Source of the DNA: Bacteroidaceae bacterium
GTDB lineage: Bacteria; Bacteroidota; Bacteroidia; Bacteroidales; Bacteroidaceae
Assembly (NCBI GenBank): GCA_017429525.1
Contig: JAFROT010000038.1
Coordinates: forward strand, 1 to 39,987
Direction of reading: 5' to 3'
DNA: 39,987 nucleotides
Positions 7,595 to 14,752 of this stretch are shown one piece after another. The translations under genes were made by a program, and so were the position numbers. The notes beneath the pieces are model-generated. The model searched no databases. It saw only the letters and a list, made by a program, of their open reading frames with translations, and was not told the origin of the DNA. Each line of letters begins with the position of its first letter. Position 1 is the stretch's first letter.

Positions 7595-7602
7595 CAAAGA
7601 TA
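7595..7602 (-). promoter_or_regulatory. -7 box of the TPR sensor gene
   Basis: CAAAGATA reads TATCTTTG on the minus strand, a match to TAnnTTTG. It is 25 bp upstream of the ATG at 7570, which leaves room only for a short leader and rules out the TTG at 7597 as the start. No clear -33 TTTG is seen at the expected spacing. Confidence 0.55.
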
Positions 7603-7704
7603 GGAAAAGAAATTGAAAGAAGTGTGGTCAGAAGTGCAAATTCATGCAAAAACGAGGGAAACAACGTAAATTGGGGCTGTAGTCATGGGCTTTTATGAAC
7701 GAAA

Positions 7705-7794
7705 CTACACTTTAGCACCTGGAACTACACTCAAACTACACCGACGTTCGGGTTAGTTATCAAGTGCTTAGTTCAAAAAAGTGCTAAAGTGTAG
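7705..7794. repeat. 14-bp inverted repeat in the intergenic region 7603-7842
   Basis: CTACACTTTAGCAC at 7705-7718 is the perfect reverse complement of GTGCTAAAGTGTAG at 7781-7794, with 62 bp between. Two further partial copies of the arm (ACTACAC at about 7723-7729 and 7734-7740) sit inside the loop. The rest of this 240-bp gene-free stretch holds only the palindrome at 7812-7825. The repeat could be a folded RNA element, an operator, or the remains of a small non-autonomous element. Confidence 0.6.
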
Positions 7795-7811
7795 CTGCAT
7801 TCAAAAGTTTT

Positions 7812-7825
7812 TCACGCGCGCGTGA
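7812..7825. terminator. Possible hairpin downstream of the first GH31 gene
   Basis: A perfect 14-bp palindrome TCACGCGCGCGTGA flanked by TTTT on the left and GGAAAAA on the right, 17 bp after the GH31 stop. The flanks can extend the stem with a 2-nt bulge. The run after the stem on the minus strand is A-rich, not T-rich, so it is a poor classical terminator. Confidence 0.35.
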
Positions 7826-7842
7826 GGAAAAAGTGCTGCAGG

Positions 7843-10260
7843 TCAGAGCTTGACGCTGACGGGCTGTCCGCTGTAGTCGACGACTTGGGTGGTGGCATCA
7901 GGCAGCACGACGGTGAAGCGTCGCTGCTGGAGCATGCCGGGGTAGCGCCCCTGCTGCTGCCCGATGGTGAGGGTGCGCGTACGGTCGTTCCAGTGGATGG
8001 GGATGGTGGCGTAGACGCCCTGTTCGTAGTTGTAGTTGTCGCCCTCGTCCTCGTAGAGGGTGGCGTGGGCATCGGCACCGGGGTAGACGCGCAGCTCGAG
8101 GTTGTCCCACGACAGCTGGCCGACGTACTCCATCTCGGGTGCGAGGGGGATGATGCTGCCTGCGCGCACGAACATAGGCACGCGGTTGAGGCTGGTGGTG
8201 AGGCTGACGCTCTGCCCGCCTCGCAGACGGCGACCTGTCCAGAAGTCGTACCAGTCGGCGCCCTTGGGCAGGTAGTTGGTGGCGGTCTTGGTGGCGGTCC
8301 AGTCGACGGACGCGCTTGCGCTTTCGCTATCGTCATTGTTCTTTCGGTTCCAGCCCGTCATAGCGTCCTCGCGCACGATTTTCTCCTGCGTGTACTGCGG
8401 ATCGACAATGGGTGCGGCGAGTATGCTCTGCCCGAACATGAACTCATCGGTCATCTCCCACGTGCGACGGTCGGCAGCGAAGTCGGCGAAGAGGGGACGG
8501 AGGTAGCTGCCGCCAGCGCTGGTGACCTGCCATGCGGTGCTGTAGAGATAGGGGATGAGGCGGTAGCGCAGGCGTATGGTCTGCTCGATGGCGTCGTAGA
8601 CGGGCTCGTCCTTCTGCCCGAACTGCCAGATTTCGCGCGGCGCGTCGGCCCCATGGCTGCGGAAGACGGGGCAGAAGAGGGCGTACTGCATCCATCGGAC
8701 GTAGAGTTCCTGGAACTGCGGGTTGCGGGGTGCTGAACCTGCGCCACGGGTGTTGTAGGAGCCGCAGAAGAAGCCGCCGATGTCGGTGTTGAAGTTGGGG
8801 CATCCGGTGAGCGAATAGCTGAGGCCTGCGGGAATCTGCTTGCGGAGCATGTCCCACGACGAGGCGACGTCGCCGCTCCAGAGGCCTGAGCCGTAGTGTT
8901 GCTGGCCGGCAAAGGCAGAGCGGGTCATGATGAAGACGCGCTTCTGCTGCGACTCCTTGCGCTGCGCCTCGTAGACGCCGCGCACGGTGGCCAGCGGGAA
9001 GGCGTTGCGCAGCGAGCGCCACGTGCCGCCATGGTCGCCGGCACGGTGGTCGTAGTGGCTGTCCTTTGCGTCGAAGAAGTCGGGGTCGGTGGAGTCCATC
9101 CACCAGGCGTCGGTGCCCTTATCGAAGAGCGTTTTCAGGTTCTGCCAATAGATGTCGCGTGCCTGCTGCGAGAAGGCGTCGTAGACGCGCACGCCGGAGG
9201 GATAGTCCCTGCGCGGCGGCCAGAAGGTGAGTCCGCTCTGCGGCCAGGTGTCGAAGTCGAAGAGGAGGCCCTTCTCGTCGAGCTGGCGGTAGGCCTTGGT
9301 CATGGGCCCGAAGCTGGCCCAGATGCTGATCATGAAGTGGGCGTTCTTCTGGTGCACCTGCCCGATCATCTGCTGGCCATTGGCATAGTCCTCGGTGAGG
9401 AAGTCCATGGCATTCCAGAGGTAGTTGGAACCCCAGTACTGCCAGTCCTGGATGATGCCGTCGAGGGGCACATGGAGCTGGCGGTACTTGTCGACGACGG
9501 AGAGGAGTTCGCGGGCGCTCTTGTAGCGCTCCTTGCATTGCCAGTAGCCATAGGTCCAAAGTGGGAACATGGGGACGTCGCCCGTGAGATGACGCATCTG
9601 GGCGATGACGCCGTCGGCCGAGCCGCCGTACATGAAGTAATAGTCTACGCAATGGCCTACCTCAGACGAGAAGGACATGCCCGCGGCGGCATCGTCGTCG
9701 AACTGCGTGCGCGAATAGTTGTCCCAGTAGAGGCCCCAGCCCTTGATGCTCTGGAGGACGTTCTGGAAGTCCTCGAGGTTGGACTGCTCCATGAGTTTGT
9801 GCTCGCCGCGACGATTCATCTTCCCGTTCTGAATGGTGCCTAAGCCGTAGATGGCTTCGTCCTTGTCGAGGAGGAAGGTCTGGGTCACGCGGAAGGCTCC
9901 GGCATCGGGGCCCTCGGTGCGCGGCTCGAACGCGGAAGCTGCTTTCTCGCGCAGGAGCGTGCGCCCCTTGGCACGGAAGGTGACGGCGCCCGTGCGGGCG
10001 TCGACGCTGACGGAGAGCGCATCGCTACTGACGGTGTTGGCCTGCTGACGCACGCTGACCTCGTCGGGCGTTGCGATGACGACGAGGCCCTCCTTGGCAT
10101 AGTCGTGACCCACGGGCGCCTTGACGATATGCACGATGGTGGGGGTGAAGAACTCAACGGTTACTCGCTGGCCTGCTGCCTGTAGCTCGACAGGGCGGCC
10201 GTACATCGCCGTTGCCGCGAACGACAACAGAGCGACCATTACGAAGATAGACTTTTTCAT
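7843..10260 (-). CDS. Secreted GH31 alpha-glycosidase (alpha-xylosidase or alpha-glucosidase type)
   Basis: The start at ATG 10260 gives MKKSIFVMVALLSFAATAMYG, a signal peptide, and a promoter lies 33 bp upstream; the longer frame to 10317 has no such support. The 805-residue protein has the GH31 layout: an N-terminal beta-sandwich (about 25-230), then a (beta/alpha)8 barrel with GIIQDWQYWG (268-277), TDAWWMDSTDPDFFD (nucleophile D389) and SGLWSGDVASSWD (acid/base D464), then C-terminal beta domains. GH31 enzymes release alpha-linked glucose, xylose or related sugars with retention. The motif after the nucleophile is DSTDPD, not the usual DATEPE, so the substrate may differ from that of the second GH31 in this cluster. 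It is the last gene of the carbohydrate cluster, 63 bp after GH27. Confidence 0.9.
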   Translation of the reverse strand: MKKSIFVMVALLSFAATAMYGRPVELQAAGQRVTVEFFTPTIVHIVKAPVGHDYAKEGLVVIATPDEVSVRQQANTVSSDALSVSVDARTGAVTFRAKGRTLLREKAASAFEPRTEGPDAGAFRVTQTFLLDKDEAIYGLGTIQNGKMNRRGEHKLMEQSNLEDFQNVLQSIKGWGLYWDNYSRTQFDDDAAAGMSFSSEVGHCVDYYFMYGGSADGVIAQMRHLTGDVPMFPLWTYGYWQCKERYKSARELLSVVDKYRQLHVPLDGIIQDWQYWGSNYLWNAMDFLTEDYANGQQMIGQVHQKNAHFMISIWASFGPMTKAYRQLDEKGLLFDFDTWPQSGLTFWPPRRDYPSGVRVYDAFSQQARDIYWQNLKTLFDKGTDAWWMDSTDPDFFDAKDSHYDHRAGDHGGTWRSLRNAFPLATVRGVYEAQRKESQQKRVFIMTRSAFAGQQHYGSGLWSGDVASSWDMLRKQIPAGLSYSLTGCPNFNTDIGGFFCGSYNTRGAGSAPRNPQFQELYVRWMQYALFCPVFRSHGADAPREIWQFGQKDEPVYDAIEQTIRLRYRLIPYLYSTAWQVTSAGGSYLRPLFADFAADRRTWEMTDEFMFGQSILAAPIVDPQYTQEKIVREDAMTGWNRKNNDDSESASASVDWTATKTATNYLPKGADWYDFWTGRRLRGGQSVSLTTSLNRVPMFVRAGSIIPLAPEMEYVGQLSWDNLELRVYPGADAHATLYEDEGDNYNYEQGVYATIPIHWNDRTRTLTIGQQQGRYPGMLQQRRFTVVLPDATTQVVDYSGQPVSVKL

Positions 10261-10292
10261 AGAGCAAAAGGATGAAAAATGGGTTTTGCGGG

Positions 10293-10300
10293 CAAAGATA
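10293..10300 (-). promoter_or_regulatory. Internal -7 box upstream of the first GH31 gene
   Basis: CAAAGATA (minus-strand TATCTTTG) lies in the 63-bp spacer between GH27 and GH31. It suggests that this GH31 can be transcribed on its own as well as by read-through. No clear -33 element is seen. Confidence 0.5.
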
Positions 10301-10323
10301 ATAAAAAAGGACGACAACTAACG

Positions 10324-12135
10324 CTATTTTGACGATGAAATCGCTATTTTCTGACCGCGGACGACATAAATGCCTGGAGTCGCAGGCGTGGTTATGCGCT
10401 TGCCCGAAAGGTCGTAGGCGGATGCGTCCTCACTACTGAATCGGGAGGCATCCTGCGATGCGGACGGGTCGGCGATACCGTCGGTCTCGAGGCACTGGAT
10501 GCGCAGACAGTCGATGTCGGGCATCCATGCGGTGGAGTTGCTGAGGCGGATGGCGTTCATGCCGGGCTGGAGCTGCACGGTGACGGACCGCGTGCTGATG
10601 CGGTCCCAACCTCCCGAATTGAGCGACGAGAGCGTCTGGATGCGCTCGCCGTTGATGCTGAGCTGAGCCGAGCGGCCCTCGCCACTGAGGTAGGCGAAGG
10701 TGAGGCGGTAGCGGCCTCCGGCTGCGCTGTAGACGTTGGGCCATTCAATGTAGTTGTCATCGCTGCGGCCGAGCCAGCCTACCTTGCATCCGCCCGAGCA
10801 GTTGCTGGCTGCGTCGTCATAGACCCCGCTGGGCAGCGACTGGTTGTTGACGAGTTCCTGATAGTTGCCGATGAGGGCGGTCTCGGCTTCGTAGAGCGTG
10901 CGTTCGAGGCGCTGCTCGGCGGTGGCGGTGTAGATGGCCGTGCCGTGAGCGGGGAGGGTCACGTCGAAGGTGCCTTCGACCGTGGCTGCGTCACGCCTGA
11001 GGAAGCAGTCGTGCAGGTGGATAGCTCCTCCGAGGTCCATCGCATCGAAGCGGACGGTAATGGTCTGCTGCTCGTCGGTGGGGTTGTAGACGGCAAAAGC
11101 GCGCTTCGTGCCAAGCAGTTCCTCGATGTCCTTGACCAAGACGTAGCAGCCTTGCTGGCGCTGGCAGACGTAGGCCTGCAGGTGGAGGGGATCCTGATTG
11201 AGGGCGATGAGGTCCTTGTTCTTGAGCAGAGTGAGGGCCGCACTCTTGATGGTGGTCAGGTCGCAACCGATGAGCAACGGCGACGACATGATGCACCACA
11301 TCCCGAAGTGAGTCTTGTCCTCGACGGTAGTCATGGAGCGTCCGACCTCGAGCATGTCCATATCGTTGTAGTGCCCGTCGCGACAGTAGGCGCTGAGGTA
11401 GAGGTTCTCCTTGATGATGCCGCGCACGCTCTCCCATCCATCATAGATGTCGCCCGTCGTACGCCAGGAGAAGGCGACGCCGTCGATCCACGTGCCGGGA
11501 TAGGCCCAGCGGCAGGCGTTCATGCGGACATCCGTGCGCCCCGTGCGACGGATGGCCTCAGCGATAGCCGTGTAGCGCTCGCGCTCGTCGAGGACGAGAT
11601 GGTCCTCGTTGTGGTAGTAGGACCCTCCACAGAAGTCGACCTTAATGAAGTCGAAGCCGAGTTCCTTGAAGAAGAAGTCGGCGTCCTGCTGGTCGTGGCC
11701 ATAGAGCCCCACGCCCTTGCCGATGACATCGCCATTGAACATGCTGCCGCAGGTGTTGCGCCCGGCATCGGAGTAGATACCGGCCTTGAGGTCCTTGCTG
11801 TGGATGTAGTTCACGAGCCCTTTCAGGCCGTTGGGGAAGCGCTTGGGGTGGATGAGGAGCTGACCCGTCTCTGCGTCGCGCCCTCCGAAGTAGCCGTCGT
11901 CGATATTGATATAGGTATAGCCACAGCCACGCAGGCCCTTCGTGACCATCGCATTGGTCTGCTGGCGAATCAGGGTCTCGCTGATGTTGACGCCGTAGGT
12001 GTTCCAGGAGGACCACCCCATCGTGGGGCCGTCGTCGGCGGCGGCAGGCTCCTGAGCAAGGGTTGGGAGGGAAAGGGAGAAGAGGAGGAGGGGGAGTTGC
12101 GATAGAATGGCAACAAGAAGGACGGGACGCTTCAT
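10324..12135 (-). CDS. Secreted GH27 alpha-galactosidase with CBM35-like module and T9SS-like tail
   Basis: A 603-residue protein with signal peptide MKRPVLLVAILSQLPLLLFS. The GH27 barrel spans about 38-300: MGWSSWNTYGVN (39-50), YINIDDGYF, the nucleophile D167 in DFIKVDFCGG, the acid/base D229 in FSWRTTGDI, and YNDMDMLEVG. A Greek-key domain reaches about 405. Residues of about 412-550 (YEAETALIGN, GGRYRLTFAYLSGEGRSAQ, MPDIDCLRIQ) form a CBM35/CBM6-like sugar-binding module. The end (AYDLSGKRI, then PGIYVVRGQKIAISSSK) is the short surface-protein tail. GH27 removes alpha-galactose from polysaccharide side chains; beta-L-arabinopyranosidases also belong to the family and cannot be excluded. 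It follows the second GH31 after a 100-bp spacer full of heptamer repeats. Confidence 0.9.
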   Translation of the reverse strand: MKRPVLLVAILSQLPLLLFSLSLPTLAQEPAAADDGPTMGWSSWNTYGVNISETLIRQQTNAMVTKGLRGCGYTYINIDDGYFGGRDAETGQLLIHPKRFPNGLKGLVNYIHSKDLKAGIYSDAGRNTCGSMFNGDVIGKGVGLYGHDQQDADFFFKELGFDFIKVDFCGGSYYHNEDHLVLDERERYTAIAEAIRRTGRTDVRMNACRWAYPGTWIDGVAFSWRTTGDIYDGWESVRGIIKENLYLSAYCRDGHYNDMDMLEVGRSMTTVEDKTHFGMWCIMSSPLLIGCDLTTIKSAALTLLKNKDLIALNQDPLHLQAYVCQRQQGCYVLVKDIEELLGTKRAFAVYNPTDEQQTITVRFDAMDLGGAIHLHDCFLRRDAATVEGTFDVTLPAHGTAIYTATAEQRLERTLYEAETALIGNYQELVNNQSLPSGVYDDAASNCSGGCKVGWLGRSDDNYIEWPNVYSAAGGRYRLTFAYLSGEGRSAQLSINGERIQTLSSLNSGGWDRISTRSVTVQLQPGMNAIRLSNSTAWMPDIDCLRIQCLETDGIADPSASQDASRFSSEDASAYDLSGKRITTPATPGIYVVRGQKIAISSSK

Positions 12136-12142
12136 GACATGA

Positions 12143-12290
12143 ATGAGGAATGAGGAATGAAGAGTGAAGAATGATGAATAGGAGTAACTTATTTGAATGA
12201 TGAATGACGAATGACGAATGACGAATAGGAGTAACTTATTTGAATGATGAATGACTGATGACGAATGACGAATGATTAATGATGGGGGGG
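12143..12290. repeat. Heptamer repeat cluster with a 33-bp perfect direct repeat
   Basis: Many head-to-tail GAATGAC/GAATGAG-type 7-mers fill the GH27-GH31 spacer. Within it a 33-bp block occurs twice without mismatch, at 12176-12208 and 12223-12255. The second copy contains the stop codon of the upstream GH31 gene (12236-12238), and the repeats encode that protein's last dozen or so residues (HSSFVISHSSFK). Confidence 0.85.
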
Positions 12291-14740
12291 AGCTTACGTT
12301 TCACGGCTTTGCCTTGATAGTCGAGGGGGAAGGCTGTGCCATCGGGAAGGGTGACGACGAAATGGCGCGTGGAGGTCATGGCGGGGAAACTGCCGCGACG
12401 GCGATCGACGGTGAGACGCTGACGATGGTCGTCCCAACGGAAAGTGATGCGCGAGCAGGCGCCTTGTTCATAGGCCGTAGTCACGCCGTCGTCCTCGTAG
12501 AGGGTGAACGCCGCATCAGCCCCTGGGATGAGGGCCAGCGTATCGCCCGCCAGAGGCAGGATGCTGCCAGCACGCGCAAAGACGGGGATGGAGGCTACAT
12601 CAACAGGAACATCGACACGGCGGCCACCGTCGAAATGGCGACCTGTATGCCAATCATACCACCCGCCTGCAGTCGTGGGCAAATAGACCGACCATTGGCG
12701 CACGTCGGGCTCAGTAACCGGACAGACAAGGAGTGATGGACCAAACATATAATTGGTTGTCTGCTTCAGGGCAGCTTCGTCTGTGGGGAAGTCGAAGACA
12801 AGCGGACGCATCAGCATACGTCCTTGTTCGCTGACGGCAGCTGCACAACTATAGATATAAGGCACAAGGCGTTCGCGCTCATTGAGGCAGATAGCTATGA
12901 TGCGTTGCGCCTCGGCACCGAAGCGCCAGGGTTCGGTGTCGCTCATGTAACCATGGACGCGCATGAGGGGAAGGTAGGTGGCCACCTCAATCCAACGCAG
13001 CATGCGGCGGATATAGTCCTGATTGGTATACTGATCGCCCGGACGGAAGAACCCCCCTGCATCGTAGGTCCACCAAGGCAGTCCGGCTGCCATCATGCCA
13101 AGGCCCGCGGTAATCTGACGACTGAACGTCTGCCAGTCGTTGCCGACATCTCCGCTCCACATGGCTGAGCCGTAGCGCTGGATGCCGGGGAAGCCGCAGC
13201 GCGTGAGGATCATCGTACGAGAGGTGGGGCGGTCGTGGCGCAGACCTTCGTAGACGGTCTTATTGACGAGCAAGGGATAGACGTTGCGCACCTGCTCACC
13301 TGCCCAGCGGCCATGGTTGACACGGCGGCCAAGGAGATCATCGTTCTCGGGCTCGGTAGCATCCTGCCACCACGCGTCGATGCCAAGGGGCACGAGCCGC
13401 TGGCTGAAGTTGTGCCAATAAGCCGCTGCTGCCTCGGGCGAGAAGAAATCAATCCAATCGGTGCCCGGGATGTAGTGGTCGGCAGCGGCCATCGCACGAC
13501 CGACCTCTGAGTTCTTGTCAATCTTAGACCATACGCTGAGCATCAGTCGCACGTCCATGGCATGAAGGCTGTCGGTGAGGGCGCGCGGGTCGGGATAGAA
13601 CTGTTCGTCGAAACGCATTGCATTCCACCCGTAGCGGCCCCAGTACTGCCAGTCCTGCACGATGACGTCCAGAGGCATGCCTTCGCTGCGGAAGCGGCGA
13701 GCCGTCTGCAGAATCTCGTCGGACGAATGGAAGCGCTCGCGGCAATGAATGTAGCCAAATGCCCAGCGGGGCAGCAGAGGCGTATGGCCCGTGAGGTCGT
13801 GAAGGGAGGCGATAACTTCGTCGGCAGAACCTACGAACACCGTATAGTCGACAGCATCGGCGACAGGCGAGCGCAGAGTCGTGGTCTCGTCGACGCGCCG
13901 CCAATGGAGCACGGGGCGGTCGCCAGCTTCGAGCTGGGCTGAAAGATGATGAGTGCCTGACGTGAGGCTGACGATCGTGGAGGTGGTAGGCGGGAGCCAT
14001 ACGTTGCGGGCATCCAGGACCGTCTGCCCGTCAATGACGAGATGATGGCGGCGCGCCATACGCTGCCCTACATCGAGGAGCAGGGCATAACGTCCATCCT
14101 CGGGGACGGTGAGCGTGCCCTCAAAGGCTCCGCGCACACGTTCCTCGCGACGTCCGCCCGTAGTGGTCGTGACGTTGACCACCTCGCGGGCACCACCCTC
14201 ACCACTGCGAACGAGGGCGACAGAGTTGTCGGCAGGATTGAAATCCACAAGGCCATAGTTGTTCCACAGCAGACCATAGCCACGGCTGCTGAGGAGGACG
14301 GGGATAGAGATCTGTGTGTTGACCTGCGTCAGTCGGCGCGTGAGGCCACGGAGGTCAGCAAAGCCATCCTGAAACTGACCGAGTCCGTAGAGGTGCTCGT
14401 CGGAAGGCGAAGTGATGGTAAGCGCAGCGGTGGATGAGGATGCTGCCAACGTGTGGGCTGTAGCCTCGAAGACAAGACGACCGGCGCGGTTGCTGATGCG
14501 GAGACGTTGCTGCGAAGGATCGACTTCCACACGGAGGTCGGAGGCTTTCACCTGATTGTGCCTGACATAGATCCAATCGGGGAGATCGGAGGCAGGGGCT
14601 GTGCCCTCAGTATAACGGACACGAACGGCATTGTGGGCCACGGGGTTAACCGTGAGGACGCCTTTACCGAAAGGATATTCGTCGGCCACAAGCGAACCGG
14701 CAAAAAAACAGAAGAGGAAAAACGAAAGAAGCCTATTCAT
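12236..14740 (-). CDS. GH31 alpha-xylosidase-type enzyme with PA14-like insert
   Basis: An 834-residue protein with signal peptide MNRLLSFFLFCFFAGSLVA. The N-terminal GH31 beta-sandwich is interrupted at about 180-290 by an extra beta domain (EGTLTVPEDGRYALLLDVGQ, HHLVIDGQTV) like the PA14 insert of Cellvibrio and Bacteroides xyloglucan alpha-xylosidases. The barrel carries VIVQDWQYWG (359-368), IDAWWQDATEPE (nucleophile D460) and SAMWSGDVGNDW (acid/base D531). The layout favours alpha-xylosidase acting on large oligosaccharides; the exact linkage is inferred. The C-terminal end (about 820-834) is encoded by the heptamer repeats and looks like an acquired tail with no function. The gene starts 12 bp after the double GH43 gene, so they share a transcript. 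Confidence 0.9.
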   Translation of the reverse strand: MNRLLSFFLFCFFAGSLVADEYPFGKGVLTVNPVAHNAVRVRYTEGTAPASDLPDWIYVRHNQVKASDLRVEVDPSQQRLRISNRAGRLVFEATAHTLAASSSTAALTITSPSDEHLYGLGQFQDGFADLRGLTRRLTQVNTQISIPVLLSSRGYGLLWNNYGLVDFNPADNSVALVRSGEGGAREVVNVTTTTGGRREERVRGAFEGTLTVPEDGRYALLLDVGQRMARRHHLVIDGQTVLDARNVWLPPTTSTIVSLTSGTHHLSAQLEAGDRPVLHWRRVDETTTLRSPVADAVDYTVFVGSADEVIASLHDLTGHTPLLPRWAFGYIHCRERFHSSDEILQTARRFRSEGMPLDVIVQDWQYWGRYGWNAMRFDEQFYPDPRALTDSLHAMDVRLMLSVWSKIDKNSEVGRAMAAADHYIPGTDWIDFFSPEAAAAYWHNFSQRLVPLGIDAWWQDATEPENDDLLGRRVNHGRWAGEQVRNVYPLLVNKTVYEGLRHDRPTSRTMILTRCGFPGIQRYGSAMWSGDVGNDWQTFSRQITAGLGMMAAGLPWWTYDAGGFFRPGDQYTNQDYIRRMLRWIEVATYLPLMRVHGYMSDTEPWRFGAEAQRIIAICLNERERLVPYIYSCAAAVSEQGRMLMRPLVFDFPTDEAALKQTTNYMFGPSLLVCPVTEPDVRQWSVYLPTTAGGWYDWHTGRHFDGGRRVDVPVDVASIPVFARAGSILPLAGDTLALIPGADAAFTLYEDDGVTTAYEQGACSRITFRWDDHRQRLTVDRRRGSFPAMTSTRHFVVTLPDGTAFPLDYQGKAVKRKLPPIINHSSFVISHSSFK

Positions 14741-14752
14741 ATTCTTATCTGT

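Noticed and set aside
7571-7597. TTG start extending the sensor protein by nine residues
   Set aside because: The TTG overlaps the -7 promoter box, so it would lie upstream of the transcript start.
8896-9843. Long plus-strand frame opposite the first GH31 gene
   Set aside because: Same antisense effect; low-complexity Val/Glu/Gly-rich product without recognisable domain.
10945-12105. 386-codon plus-strand frame opposite GH27
   Set aside because: Antisense shadow of a gene with clear GH27 motifs; no -7 box before it.
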